Assembly: GCF_932294415.1 (NCBI RefSeq) | Contig: NC_065538.1 | Span: 19,009,656-19,073,655 of the forward strand | Direction: 5' to 3' | From: Quercus robur | Lineage: Eukaryota > Streptophyta > Magnoliopsida > Fagales > Fagaceae | Length of the DNA stretch: 64,000 bases | In this document: piece after piece, positions 12,226 through 24,514 of the stretch | How positions within the stretch are numbered: the first letter of the stretch is position 1 | How the letters are laid out: each line of letters begins with the position of its first letter | Position numbers and translations under genes: made by a program | The notes under the pieces: model-generated | What the model saw: only the letters and a program-made list of their open reading frames with translations | Told to the model about the DNA's origin: nothing | The model's database searches: none

Positions 12226-13190
12226 AAACAAATAACAAAACATGCATGTAGCATAATTGTTTCACATGTCAAAGATTTAGAATTGCTAAATAGCACTTAA
12301 GTCAAACATGACATGTCAAATGGAGCTGAGACATGTACAAAATGGTCACTCCCCATCGTATATAGTTGGTGTGTGTGATGACTCCCTCCTTCTTCTAAAT
12401 TAAATTAAAATCTCTCATCCCCAGTTGTGGAGTTGGAACTGTCAATGACCATATTCAGTGTTCTAATAATATAAATTCAAGTATTTATGCACAAAATTAA
12501 AAGTGGCATGTAAATCAGCTTAATTTACTTAAAAAAATGCTTTGAAACATGAAGATTAAACACTAGATAAATAATCATGCTTATTTCTGCCTATGGACAA
12601 CTGGACTTTGTCCACCTTACCCGAAATAAGCCGCTTTTGTTATTTGAGTTTTATGTTCATCATCAATATTTTATAGAAATGATGATAATTGTTTTGATAA
12701 ATAGTTGATGATGAACCAAAATTCAAAAACCAAAATTTTATTATCATTTTTAGTATAGCGTACACATATGACATATAAGAATTTAAAGAGTAACCTTGCA
12801 TACAGCTAGCTAGAGTTATATTGTATTGTTTTTCATTGTAGATGACACCCCATTCTAAGTAATCCTTTTAGGGTATAGCTATGTAAATTATACATATGAT
12901 TACTACTTTATCCTCCAATCATGAGAAAAGACTTTTACTACTTATTCTGTAACCACAATACCTAATGCAAATTTTGAAATCAAACTTACAAGGGATATTC
13001 TCAAAAAAAAAAAAAAAAAAAAAAAAACTTATAAGGGATATTATGGAAAATATAATTGGACTACAACTCTTGGTGATACTATGAAAATAGTAAAAAAAAT
13101 TACCAATAAAAAAAATTGACATTTTGATTTCTCAAATATGAGAGTTATTTATTTTTTTGATAGTAATATGATTATTTTTTTGTCCACTTG
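12226..13190. other. Intergenic AT-rich spacer
   Basis: No coding region, RNA gene or element ends were recognised. There is a poly-A run of about 25 at 13003-13027. The 3' untranslated region of the neprosin gene should lie in its right part. Confidence 0.6.
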
Positions 13191-16177
13191 CTACTTTGGA
13201 CATTTATCTGAATAGCCAGGACCCCCGAAATAAAAATTGGTTCCACTGCCTCCACTCTTATCGCTTTGTAAATTTATATTATAGCAGGAAGGTTTCGTTG
13301 CATCTGTTGCCAGCTCCCCAGCCTCAACATCTCTAAAAATGCCGTTTGAATCCACGGATTGAATATTTCGAAAATAGCTTGCTTTTCCATAGCCTTCACT
13401 TGGAAAATGGCCACTTCCCATTTGAGTTTTTGTGTGGACGCCCCCTATTTTGTTGTTGTAAATCTCTCCACCCCAAGTAAGTTCGGTTGCACTGTTCGCC
13501 AAATATGTGAAGAGGGATGAAGGCCAGTATCCTACCGGCTGATCATTCACTTTGAGCCACCAATTTTCATTGTTCTAAAGCATTTAGGATGAAGAATTTC
13601 GTGAGCATTATGTAAGAAAGGCATATGTATAGCAAGCATGATTTATTGAAAAATAGAATTTTTTGTACACTACGTACCTTGTATATGGTTATCCCTATGT
13701 TGGTTTGCTTCGAGTTGTAGCTGGAAACACCTCCTATAGGAGATCCAAGGGCAACTTGCTTGTTTGTTTGAACAAAACCAGGGCATTCAAGATTGTGGCA
13801 ACCCGTGCTTTGGTAGCCATCACTCTTAATAAGGATAAAATAAGTTAGTTTACAAGAGAAACTTGCATGGAATTTATACTAGCAATTATACATGGTAGGG
13901 GTAAATATATATCTTGATTTGGAAAGCATGCAATTGATAAGAGTAGGTTGACGAAATTCCTAGTGCAAATTTAAATTTCATCCCAAAAGGAAATAGGCAA
14001 ACTTACAGTCCAATATACGAAGAGCTTTGATTTTTGGTCATAATCGACCTGGAATATCATGAAATGTTCATCAATTCATTATCAATGTTATATATATCTC
14101 AAATCAAACTTTCTATGTTTTTCTTATGTATATTTGAATGCCAATATATAGAGTCTAATCATCTCAAAGTTTAAACTTATAACACTCAAAAAACAAAATC
14201 TAAATATATGCTAATGTTTAATTTTTGTGAAGATGACATTATAATTCAGTGAAGAAACTTACTCTCCATCCAGCTTCCATAGTGTTTACTTTTTCGTCTG
14301 GACCAGCTACAACCCATATTTGACCAATACTCATTTCTCCATTATTAGATACAGTAGGTTGCCATACGTTAATTGTTGCATGTGCTCCATGAAAGTTGCC
14401 ACCAAGATAAGCTGTGGCATACTAATTATTCCAATTATCATTCATATCAATATATATATATGTCAGTAAGAATAATTAATTTATAAAAAGAAATAAATTT
14501 ATTCAAGACTAAAAAGAATTTTGCATTTCAATGCGACATGATCAAATATGTAAAAATAAATATCAGTTTTTTATTTATAAAAACGATACCTCATGAGCAC
14601 TTAGGTCATCACCATCAGAAGCGCTGTCCAAGCTATGATTAAGCCGTGCTCGACGTTGTTTGAAATGATAGAGATCACGAGGGCGTTGATTTCCTTGTGG
14701 TCGTCTAATGGGGATTGTTGCCTCAGGGCATTGTCCACTTTTATGCCAATTTTGAAACAGCTGATCAGGTTCTGAGGGATTCGCTTTTAGATCACTTGGA
14801 ATTGAACTAGGTTTCATCTGTTTAGCCAAAAAATAAATCAATTACTATTAGTTTGAATCCCCAGTTGTGGCATTGAAAAGAGAAAGCAATAATCAAGTCC
14901 TAGAGCATTGAATTATTGAGTTTGGTACTCCTTAGCCCTCGTTGAGATAAGGGAAATAAATGGAACAGAAAGGAATAAAAAGAGTAAATTTAATAGTGTT
15001 TTTATTCATTTATTTATTTTTACAGTTTCCCTCTCAAAGCTTATATAAACTATATAAAAAAAAAAAAAAATGGAATACTAACCTTTTTTTTTTAAACCGT
15101 AAATATAGACTGGCTTATTGTACAAATGCATGTACTGTACAATTCATTCTAAAAGTATTCTAAATAAATATTTAAGTTTGTTAAAGATATTTATTGGTTT
15201 AATATTGCTTCATGTATTGGCTCAAGAGGCCCGATTGTATTTCTCAACCTATGTACATTGAATCCTAAACATTACCCTCCTATATAAACCCTGTTATAGG
15301 GTCATAACACATACAATATTAATAACAAAGATATAATTAGCAATGTCTTTATCCCGTGGATGTAGGCTGTAAGGTCAAACTACATAACTTCTTGTATTCT
15401 CTCTCTTTCACATGCTTCCACTTTCACTACAATTTATTTGCAATATTTTCTATTCCTTCTTTAGTTTTAACAAAGCTAAAGTTTTTTATTTATTTATTTG
15501 TTTTATTTAAAGGAAAGGGTGAATTCACCAGATTAGTTGAGAAAATTAGTTTTTGGACTCAACTTCCCAAAAACTCAATGAGGTTTGGTATAGTGATAGG
15601 TCCTGACAAAAATAAAGGGCTTATGATTTAAAAGGTTATTGTTTTTATTTTTATTTTTTAAAATGGAAGGGTTAAAAAGTTACTTGTTACACATTTGGCC
15701 ACCCCTTGAAATGGCTCACGAAAGAAGAAGAAAAATTATAAAGTTATGAGGTATATGAAACAAAATAAATGAAATAGAAAATTCAATTATAGAAACCTGT
15801 ATATACAGTTAGCAATATAACTAAATAAACTACCTGTATGATGTGATTTTTTAGAAGTGGATGATCAAAAGCAGGTTGTTGATAAAAATCGACACAGTCA
15901 ATTATGTCACCATCCTCTGTCTGAAAAGATTTCACTTGATCTTAGAATAGTCGGGAATCAAAAAATACATATATAAATATGAAAAAACATTTTAAATCAA
16001 GATAAAAATTAAGGAAGCAAGAAGTATAACCTCAATGGTTTTTATTGTTCCTTTGTGCTTAACCAATTTCGTAGCCCCAATACTTCTTCCATCAACAAAT
16101 CTATCACTTAACATGTAAGACAAAGTTAGCAAGTAAAGCATAAAAAATTCTAGTTTATTGTTAATAATGTTAGCCAT
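13191..16177 (-). CDS. Neprosin-domain protein (seven exons)
   Basis: Minus-strand exons: 16031-16177, 15834-15920, 14590-14817, 14263-14421, 14007-14048, 13678-13824, 13191-13574. All introns are GT-AG, every junction is in phase 0, and the sum is about 397 residues, normal for the family. The N-terminus has a hydrophobic stretch (residues ~10-24) that may act as a signal sequence, and GTIKTIE then GDIIDCVDFYQQPAFDHPLL mark the neprosin activation-peptide domain (PF14365). From HEYATAYLGGNFHGAHATIN the catalytic neprosin/DUF239 domain (PF03080) follows, with QIWVVAG, EAGWR, YWTSDGYQSTGC, LGYWPSSLF-like GYWPSSLF, WGGEI and QMGSGHFPSEG. The glutamates of EAGW and WGGE fit the two-glutamate catalytic pair known from Nepenthes neprosin, a secreted prolyl endopeptidase. 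No stop or frameshift was seen, so the gene looks intact. The substrate of plant paralogues is generally unknown. Confidence 0.93.
14818..15833. other. Neprosin intron 2 with LTR-like remnant
   Basis: The longest intron of the neprosin gene (1016 bp). At about 15350-15385 it holds GGATGTAGGCTGTAAGGTC followed by AAACTACATAACTT, resembling the R/U5 part of the TRIM-like LTRs at 24545-24590 and 25185-25210. This suggests an old LTR fragment inserted in the intron. Its edges could not be placed. Confidence 0.45.
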
Positions 16178-16325
16178 TGAGAAGGTTGAAAAATTCTCTA
16201 TCGTTGAATAACTGTTCTTGATAGAATTTCCTCCTCTCTATAGAGTCATAGACAATAAGATTCAAAAGTATTATGGAAGTTAGAGATTGAAAGAGTTAAA
16301 TATATCTTTGTGAGTGTAATTAGCT

Positions 16326-16338
16326 TGCCTTTTATACT
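16326..16338 (-). promoter_or_regulatory. Probable TATA box of the neprosin gene
   Basis: On the minus strand this reads GAGTATAAAAGGC, a good plant TATA box, about 150 bp upstream of the chosen ATG (16177). That leaves a 5' leader of roughly 115-120 bases and supports the start codon. Confidence 0.55.
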
Positions 16339-16344
16339 CTAATG

Positions 16345-18757
16345 AACAAAATCCAACTCATAATTTCAACAATTAGGAGGTTGCCAAAGAAAAAATGATA
16401 ATTTTTAGGAAGGAGACCTTTTCAATTTTAATTAGTTTTTATTTAGTTATTAATAAGAGATGTGGAAAATTTTTAGGAAAAACAACTTTTCAATTTTAGC
16501 TATTGATAAGATATATGTATAGAGTTTTTAGGGAAAACATCTTTTCAATTTTAATTTACGTTTGGTTTGATTCAAAGATAATATTTTCTATAAAATTAGT
16601 CATTTTCAAAAAATATTTTTTATAACTTCTCTTATTTAGCTAACTGTGAGATAGATTTATTTTTCAAAAAAAAAAAAAATAGTGGAAAATAATTTCTAAA
16701 AATAAGTCATGCTTTTTTTTTTTTTTACCAAAGATAATTTTCATTTGACTCATTTTTTCTAATACTACCAAACAGTACTAGAAAACTATTTCTATACAAG
16801 ACTTTCCATCAAAACAAAAAGCGTTAGTTTTAATTATTAATAAGAGATGCAATTATCTATTACTAAATAATGTACCGCATGAAACACAACTAAATTTCCA
16901 AGAATGATTTAGTAATATTTATGAAAAATCGTTCTTACACAAAGGCAAACTAAGGGTCGAGCGAGGGCAATTGCTCCCCACTAGCCCCATTAAAACTTAT
17001 ATAAATGTTTTTTATGGTTCAAAAGTTAAAAAAAGAAAAACAAGGATACAACATGGAGAAAAAAAAAAAAAAAACCCAAACAATATTTGTACTTGTAACA
17101 AGTTTAAGTTTATATAGTAATTTTTTATTTTCATAAAAATTTATATATATATATTTATATAATTAATGTTTACATTGATTTTTCCCATCTATAATCTTTA
17201 TAAATATAAAGTTTAAATTCTATAAGAACTTGGTGTAAAAGCTTTGGTTTACATTATTTAATAAGGACTTGTCATATCATCGTTTTACTAAAGATCATAA
17301 ATTCTAAGCAAATGTTAACGCAACAAAAGTTTTCTTAATACAATTACAAAGACCAATTGTTATCAAAGTGAAATTCAATTGTTAAATAAAATAATTGTAA
17401 GAGTATAGATATAAACTAATAAATAAAAACATTCTTAGCTTTAATAATTAAAATTCACTTAACAACAATACTTATCATGTTTATTGTATTTAGAAACAAT
17501 AGATAATTTCTAATATTTAATTTTAGAAGTAATAATTAGAATGTTCATTGTATTAAGAAACATTATGTCTAAAGAACTTATAATTTATCTTTTATTCTCT
17601 TATTAGTACTATGTACAAAATTGAATAAGAAAACCATTCAGACTGCAAAATTAATCTATTACTCAAGATACATCTTTTTTTTTACCCCTCTAGAAATTTT
17701 TTTTGGAGCTGTTATTGGTTTAAATTCTATAAGAAATTGGTGTAAAATCTTTTGCTTACATCATTTAATAAGAACTTGTCACATCACTATTTTATTAAAG
17801 ATAATAAATTCTATAAAGAATATTGAGCGTAAAAGTATGTGTTTACGGTTTACACCCACCAATCAAATGATGATACATTAGAAAATTTTTAAATACAAGA
17901 AAAGACCCTAACACAAGTTATCAAATCCCTTTTGAAGCAATATGCTATGTGAATATTACAAAAAAAAGAAAAAGAAAAAGAAAAAAAGACATCTCCGAAT
18001 AAAAAAAAAAAAAACAGAGAACTTCGGCCGCCACAAGACCTGCAAACCAGGAAACAGCACCTGCGAATCAAAACCCAAACTTTGTATCTTAACTGCGAAC
18101 ACTCGGCACCACAGGACCTCTCTCTGTGAAAGTGAAACCGCCGCCGCGTTTGTTGTTTTTTCCTTGGTTGGAGCCAAGGAAATCTTCGCTGTTGCTCCGA
18201 AAGAGAGGCCATTCCAGTCCCACACACTCACTACTTCGTGGTGGAGGTCATCACCGTTGGCTAATTTGGAAATTGGCTTGCGAGAGAAGAGCTCCATTTA
18301 CCCTCATTTTTATTTTCTACTTTTTAATGTTTGTCTTGATTATGGTACAACACAAAACTACAAACAATGATAATCTCTACATCTCTATCACTACTTGATC
18401 TATACTATGGTAGTCTGGGAGACTTAGACTTGTTGATTAATCAAATTGCAAGGTTTTGTTTTGTTTTTTTGTTTTTTAATATTCAGAATGTATGGTTTGA
18501 AAAGGAAAGGAAATTAATGTTAAGTGTGTATTCTTGTAGTTGAAACTCATTTAGTCATACACAATAACATCTCAAGAAACTTCTTATGTTCTACAAGTTT
18601 TAATATCACGTAAAATTTAAAATCCCCAAAATCTAAGATCCTCTTAGAATAGAATAGGGAGCACTGAACCTCCAACCCGCCGTACCTCCTGCCACACATA
18701 TCGCCATGCATCCTGCCGAAGTCGCTGTGGGAGCCTTGAAAAGATGATGTATCTGCC
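16345..18757. other. Intergenic AT-rich region, no gene recognised
   Basis: Mostly AT-rich. Around 16938-16985 there is a short GGGTCGAGCGAGGGCAATTGC block resembling the left end of the hAT element at 8069, possibly a decayed relative. A GC-richer island at about 18020-18300 contains overlapping open frames on both strands between A-rich runs; neither resembles a known protein. It might be a leader exon or an old insertion. Confidence 0.5.
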
Positions 18758-20967
18758 CAATGGTGACTTTAGGAATTTTGTCTAGGGTGTTCCTATTCTA
18801 CTTTGAAAAAATTTCGGGTCATTTCGGTCTATTTCGGGTGTTTTGAGATATATCGGCTGAAATTCAAGATTTGGCCGGCATGAAGTTTGTACTTAAAAAA
18901 AAAAAATGTTCTTAAAACCAAAACAAATTTGTGTTTTGTACACCGAAAAACCTCAAAAGGAAAAAAAAATGAAAAGAAAAGAAATGAACAAAGTTACCTA
19001 TATAATAAACTATAAGTTCATTTGAAATATTAATAAAATTATTAATTATTGTTATTTAGTTGTTTCATTAATTTGTTTGTTTTTTATAAATTATAATTTG
19101 TTATATTGTTGTTTCATTAATTATAAAATTATTAATTGTTGTTTAGCCTAACATAATTTAATTTGTTTATCTTTTATAATGTATTAGCTAATTAAATTAT
19201 TAATTATTTTTTATTAGTTGCTTCATTATTTTTCTTTACTAACTATTAGCACACGTCCCATGTGCATTATCCATTGCCTGCCTCTCATACCTTTACTTCA
19301 CACTCGATCCCATGCCCCATTCACCCCTCCCCCCACTCAACAGACAAGCCCCAATCACAAGAGCCAATCAGAAATTCACAATCACCAATCACAATAGACA
19401 ATACACTAAAAGACAAAAAAGAGAATCAGCCAATCACAAATATTAATAAAGTTACAATAAAGCTAAGCAAGCCCGTATCAAAAAAATAAAATAAAATAAA
19501 GCTAAGCAATTTCACCAAAAGAAAAGAAAAGAAATGAACAAAGTTACCTATATAATAAACTATAAGTTCATTTGAAATATTAATAAAATTATTAATTATT
19601 GTTGTTTAGTTGTTTCATTAATTTGTTTGTTTTTTATAAACTATAATTTTTTATATTGTTGTTTCATTAATTATAAAATTATTAATTGTTGTTTAGCCTA
19701 ACATAATTTAATTTGTTTATCTTTTATAATGTATTAGCTAATTAAATTATTAATTATTTTTTATTAGTTGCTTCATTATTTTTCTTTACTAACTATTAGC
19801 ACACATCCCATGTGCATTATCCATTGCCTGCCTCTCATACCTTTACTTCACACCCGATCCCATGCCCCATTCACCCCTCCCCCCACTCAACAGACAAGCC
19901 CCAATCACAAGAGCCAATCAGAAATTCACAATCACCAATCACAATAGACAATACACTAAAAGACAAAAAAGAGAATCAGCCAATCACAAATATTAATAAA
20001 GTTACAATAAAGCTAAGCAATTACAGTTCAATAAAGCTAAGCAAGCCCGTATCAAAAAAATAAAATAAAATAAAGCTAAGCAATTTCACCAAAAAAAAGA
20101 AAAAGAAAAAAAAGAGAATCAGCCAATCAGATTAACTCTTTAGTCTTAAAAAGAGAGAGACTCTCATTTCACTTTCATACTTTCAGTCTTTAGATAAAAG
20201 AGAGAAAGAGACAGAGAGAAGTAAGAGAGTAGAGAGTAAATCCATTAGAGAAAAAGAGAGAGTCAGAGAGAAGAAAAGTGTAAAGTAAAGATGAAATACC
20301 TTAAGGTTGGGGGAGTAGGGTGGTTGAGGTTGAGGGGCGGTGTCATCGGGTTGGGCAGCATGTCGAGGCAACTGGCAAGGAAGGAATCTTCGATCCGATC
20401 TGTGCTATTCCGATCTCCGATTTGATTGGCGAGGCCAAGGCGATGACCGATCTCCGATCGGACTGGCGATGACTGATGGTGATAAGCTTTGTTGCTCAAG
20501 TTTGAGGCGGAGGCGATGAGCTCTGTTTCTCCGTTTCTGATTTCAGTTTTTGCTACCATCTGTGGGTTAGGTTTGCTACCATCTGTCTCTAGGTTGGGTT
20601 TTTTTTTTTTTTTTGAGAATCCGTGGCCCGTGGGTTTGCTACCATCTGTTGGGCTTGCCATATGTTGTTTTTTTTTTTTCTTTAGATTGGGTTTGCTTTC
20701 CCATCTGTTGTTTAGGATTGATGTTGGGCTTTGGGCAGTGGGCTTGCTCTGTTACATTTTTTTTTTGCTTGAAAGTAGAACATATAATTTTTATTTTTTA
20801 TTTTTTATTTGAGGGTGTTCTTGATTTTACTTGAGGGTGTTCCTATTTTTTTTTTTAAGGGTAAACAAATAAAAAAATTTAAATTATTATATATAAATTT
20901 TTTTTTTTTAATTTTCGGATCAGGGTGTTCCTGGGAACACCCTGCCCTTAACGTGGCGTCACCACTG
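18758..20967. mobile_element. Non-autonomous hAT element, 2.2 kb
   Basis: The left end is CAATGGTGACTTTAGG; the right end in reverse complement is CAGTGGTGACGCCACG, so the TIRs share a ten-base core with one mismatch. The flanking 8-bp TSD is perfect: TATCTGCC (18750-18757 and 20968-20975). Both subterminal regions carry AGGGTGTTCCT words (18790, 20815-20830, 20925). The interior has a 550-bp tandem duplication and a purine-rich, leader-like block (20150-20280). The open frames at 20263-20812 on both strands look like promoter/leader remnants of a hAT gene and encode no transposase. Confidence 0.88.
18971..20095. repeat. 550-bp tandem duplication inside the hAT element
   Basis: Two copies with an offset of 550 (for example GAAATGAACAAAGTTACC at 18981 and 19531), nearly identical by eye. 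The second copy has a 24-bp internal insertion near 20020-20044 that itself repeats AATAAAGCTAAGCAA. Each unit has an AT-rich half and a half with CACCAATCACAAT-like words. Confidence 0.93.
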
Positions 20968-21063
20968 TATCTGCCATAGCCTTAGACGACGTAAAACATG
21001 GGCCTATTGAATGGATAATTTGTTGGGTTTGGGCTTGGGTTTTAGAGATAAAATTAGGGTCGT

Positions 21064-21660
21064 AGGGTTGTCCACAGGTCGAGCCAGGTTGGTTTTGGAC
21101 CCAACTTGGACTTGACCCGTCGGCGTTGGGTGGAGGGCGGAGGAACCCGAAACTGATCGTCGGAAAAATTGGTTGAGTCAATTTCAAGTGAGGGTGAGCG
21201 TTGGTCGGGCCGGGTTGGTCGTTGGAATAAAAAAAAAGGCATCGAAATCTGGAAAAAAAAGCGTTGCTGGAATCTAGAAACTTCGGCAGAATCTGGAAAA
21301 CTTAGCCAAAATTTGAAAAACTTCACCAGAATTTGCATTTTTTTGCTGGAATCTGCATTTTTTTTTAGCTAAGAATTGCTAGGATTTGGCTAAATCCCAC
21401 CAGATCTAGCCGGATCTAGTTGAGATCTCACCAGATTTGGCTTGTTTTTGTAGGATTTGGCAGGATTTTTTTATAGTTCCGGTTGGGTTTGGGCTGCTTG
21501 GGTTTTGGAGATGCAAACCCACCACTCAACCCACCAGTGTCGATTTTTGATAACGGAAACCCATTGCTGATTGACTGGACCATCGGTTCAAGCCGGAATC
21601 AGGTCGACATCGGGCAGTTTGGCTAGGTTATCGGGCTTCGGTTGGGTCTAGACATTCTTA
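21064..21660. mobile_element. Possible short hAT-like derivative
   Basis: The left boundary candidate is TAGGGTTGTCCACAGG; the right boundary in reverse complement is TAAGAATGTCTAGA, matching 8 of 12 positions. The interior has GGTCGGGCCGGGTTGG words at both ends and repeated GAATCTG/CCAGATCTAGCCGGAT words. No TSD was found, so this is tentative. There is no coding sequence. Confidence 0.35.
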
Positions 21661-22442
21661 CTTTAGACTATTAGAGAAGTAGAAAGGAGGTGAAAAGAGA
21701 TGAAGATGTAGTGTTAGAACTTGGAAGGATTGAGGTGCATAGAAAGATTGCGAAGTGGGGTTAAAGATGGTTCAATGAAAATCCCATTGGCATTTTCATT
21801 AGATTCCTTCACCAAATGGAATGGGAATAGTAGTTTCCTTTGCATAACTCAACTTGATACTAAAGAAACTAAAGAAATTGAAACTATTCACAAATGTGTC
21901 TTTAATCTTTTTTGCTCTCCTTGAAATGAATTTAAATTTTTTTCCCCAAGAACTTGTGGTAAGTTATGGAAGAACTAGAAATACTATAGCTTGTTATGCT
22001 TTTTAAGACAAAAAGGCTGAGAACTTAGGAGTTGAACCAAAGAAAAAAAAAAATGCTATGTTCAAAAACAAATAGACATGCTCAAGAGGGAGGGAGAGAT
22101 GAAAGGAAAGGGAAGAGATAAAAGAAAGATTATCCCTAAAGGAATCTTATGGCATTGGTGAACAAATGTAGGAAAGGGTTTTGTATTCGATGACTTTTCC
22201 AGACTTTGGCAAAGTTCTGTATTCGATGGTTTTTATAGGAAGAAGAAGTTTAATTTTGGATTTGAGTTTCCGTTAGAGATATATTAACCTATTAGCAATA
22301 GGCCCAAGCTTAATACTACTTTATGTGCAAGCCAAGTTTCTTACTTGTACTAGGAGTCTATTAATTTAAGGATTTAGTCTACAATATATATTCATGTTAT
22401 GGTTCATTATAACACAGATTTTGTACTACACTCTTATACTAT

Positions 22443-24514
22443 TGTAGTGGGCCTTTTTTGGTTAAATCGAGCTGGGCTGCCTCCTACGGTACTGTGCCCA
22501 AATATTCTAAGTAAGAGAGTTGAGACCAGTCCAACTGCAACTCAATTTGGCCCGGCTTGTGCGCAAACTATGCCTTGTCTGCTAGGAGCACGCTTACGGC
22601 AACAGAACTGTTTCAGATGAGTTGCGGCAGACAGATATGATAATAACAAGATAAAATAAAGTACTTTGACATCTTTATTAACGTAAACAGATAATCCCTA
22701 CTTAAGAAAAGATAATTACAGTTTAACAACAATTATTTTATAAAAAAAGTAAGGGAAACAAGTGGGTAGTATATGGGTTGATTGAAAGAGGAAAGAAATC
22801 AGATTAAATCTGATTCACAGGACCAAAGCCAGAGAGGGAAGAACGCTTCTTCTCAAAGTGAATAATCTCCCAAGGAGATCCTACCATGGAAATTAATCAG
22901 TTTAAGGGAAGCGGACCTGAATGGTTGGTACACAAGAGAACCCTTTGTTTCCGGCAAAGAGTAGGACTTTGAGAGGGAGAGAGGGAATTAACCTATTGGT
23001 GCATGCCTGTCGCTCTAACTCTCTTATCTTTTTCTTTCCTTCTCTTCTAAAATTCCCCTTTCTTATCTTTTTTTTTCTTTCTACTTCTTTTTCTTAATAC
23101 TTGTTTTCTATTTCCTAGTTTTCAAATTTTTAATATCGTGGTGCTTGTTTCCCTCTCTCTATACACGGCAAGGGCCTCTTTATAGTGCCTGCCGTGACCG
23201 AATTTTACTATTTTAGCCCTTAACCACCTTTGTCTGGTCTGGGTGTACTTGCCGACCACCACTGGTTCGTCTGTGTGCCACTCTCCATCGCCAAACAAAG
23301 AAAACTATTTTGTTTGTTTGTTTGCCGTGACACCCTTTCCTGCTATGGTGTGGGTACCTTCTTTCTCCCTATCCCTCATGGCATGCACCTAGTGGTTCTA
23401 ACTCAGTTTTGCTCCTTTGGGTGGTATGTCATCTCAGCAGGACACTTCCCCCAAAAGAGCCCTAGCAGGAACCTCAAAATAGGTTTTTCCTCTCTCCCCA
23501 CCGCCAAATCATGCCCTCTTACCTCTGACCCATGACCTCACCATGTCCTGTATTGGCTGGGTACAGGCTGGTGAGGTCTAGGCCTTGCGCGTGCCTCTCT
23601 TCTATGTATGTCCAAAATCTGTCTGCTGCTCATGCATTTGCAGTGGTTGGTTTGCACAGTCTACCGTTCGTTTTTGACTATTTTCTGGTTTCCCTTTCCT
23701 TTATGGCTTGCCCTACTTAGGGACTGGGCCTTGCTCGACGGTGGGCTTTGCCCTCGTACCTCTGACCCATGATCTCACCATGTCCTGTATTGGTTGGATA
23801 CAGGCTGGTGAGGTCTAGGCCTTGCGCGTGCCTCTCTTCCGTGTATGTCCAAAATCTGTCTGTTGCTCATGCGTTTGCAGTGGTTGGTCTGCACAGTCTA
23901 CCGTCCGTTTTTGACTATTTTCTGGTTTCCCTTTCCTTTATGGCTTGCCCTACTTAGGGGCTGGGCCTTGCTCGACGGTGGGCTTTGCTTTTCTTCAGCC
24001 TACCCTTTTTCCTTCTACCATCTCCTACCATACCACTCTATCATTCCTGCTGCGAAGTTGTTTGCCTCAATCCTGCTGGGCCTTTTTAGGCCTGCCGTTT
24101 ATTCTTCTCCCAATGGCCCAGTACGACCATTGGTTCTTTTATTACATCACTGGCTGGCTCTTGTGTCCCATTTATTTTCCCTTGGGCGTCCTGGGCCCGT
24201 TTGCTTTCCTTGGGCTTTCTCAGCCCCTTTCTTAACTTTGCATTCCTATGGGCTTTTACTGAATTCTTTGGGCCTGCTGTGACCCATTCTCACTTTTTCA
24301 CATCATATACTGCCCATGGTTAGCTTTTTCTCTCTTTCCGGGCCCCTTTAGGCCCATTTACCTCCTCAAGGCCCATTTGTTTATCTCATGGGCTTTTGAC
24401 CCATTATTCCTGCCGCTTGGGCTTAATGGGTTTTCTATCCATTTGCCAACTCTTTTCTGTTTGTGTTGCTGGGTCTCTCCTTTCCACTTGGGCTTCCTAA
24501 AATGGCCATCAACA
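22443..24514. mobile_element. Solo LTR (about 2.07 kb) nested in the TRIM-like left LTR
   Basis: Starts TGTAGTGGGCC and ends CATCAACA (TG...CA). Flanking 5-mers are ACTAT (22438-22442) and AGTAT (24515-24519), one mismatch. Joining the flanks once recreates the sequence seen in the other TRIM LTR around 25138-25152, which confirms the insertion. The interior is pyrimidine-rich with many GGGCC/GGCCC words and a 237-bp tandem duplication (about 23521-23994). The superfamily could not be decided from the LTR alone, and no coding sequence is credible. Confidence 0.82.
23521..23994. repeat. 237-bp tandem duplication in the nested solo LTR
   Basis: ACCTCTGACCCATGA occurs at 23521 and 23758; the following ~235 bp are almost identical, including TGTCCAAAATCTGTCTG and GACTATTTTCTGG. 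The twin short open frames here (62 residues each) come from this duplication and are not genes. Confidence 0.93.

Noticed and set aside
16938..17880. Possible second hAT relative starting near GGGTCGAGCGAGGGC
   Set aside because: Only a short similarity to the element at 8069; no matching right end or TSD was found.
17889..18370. Overlapping open frames on both strands in a GC-richer island
   Set aside because: No recognisable domain, no supporting splice context, and poly-A/poly-Lys runs at one end.
20263..20812. Open frames of 107-132 residues in the hAT element
   Set aside because: Low-complexity or leader-like translations; no BED finger, RNase-H core or hATC dimerisation domain.
23532..23957. 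Two nearly identical 62-residue frames
   Set aside because: Products of the 237-bp tandem duplication in a solo LTR.
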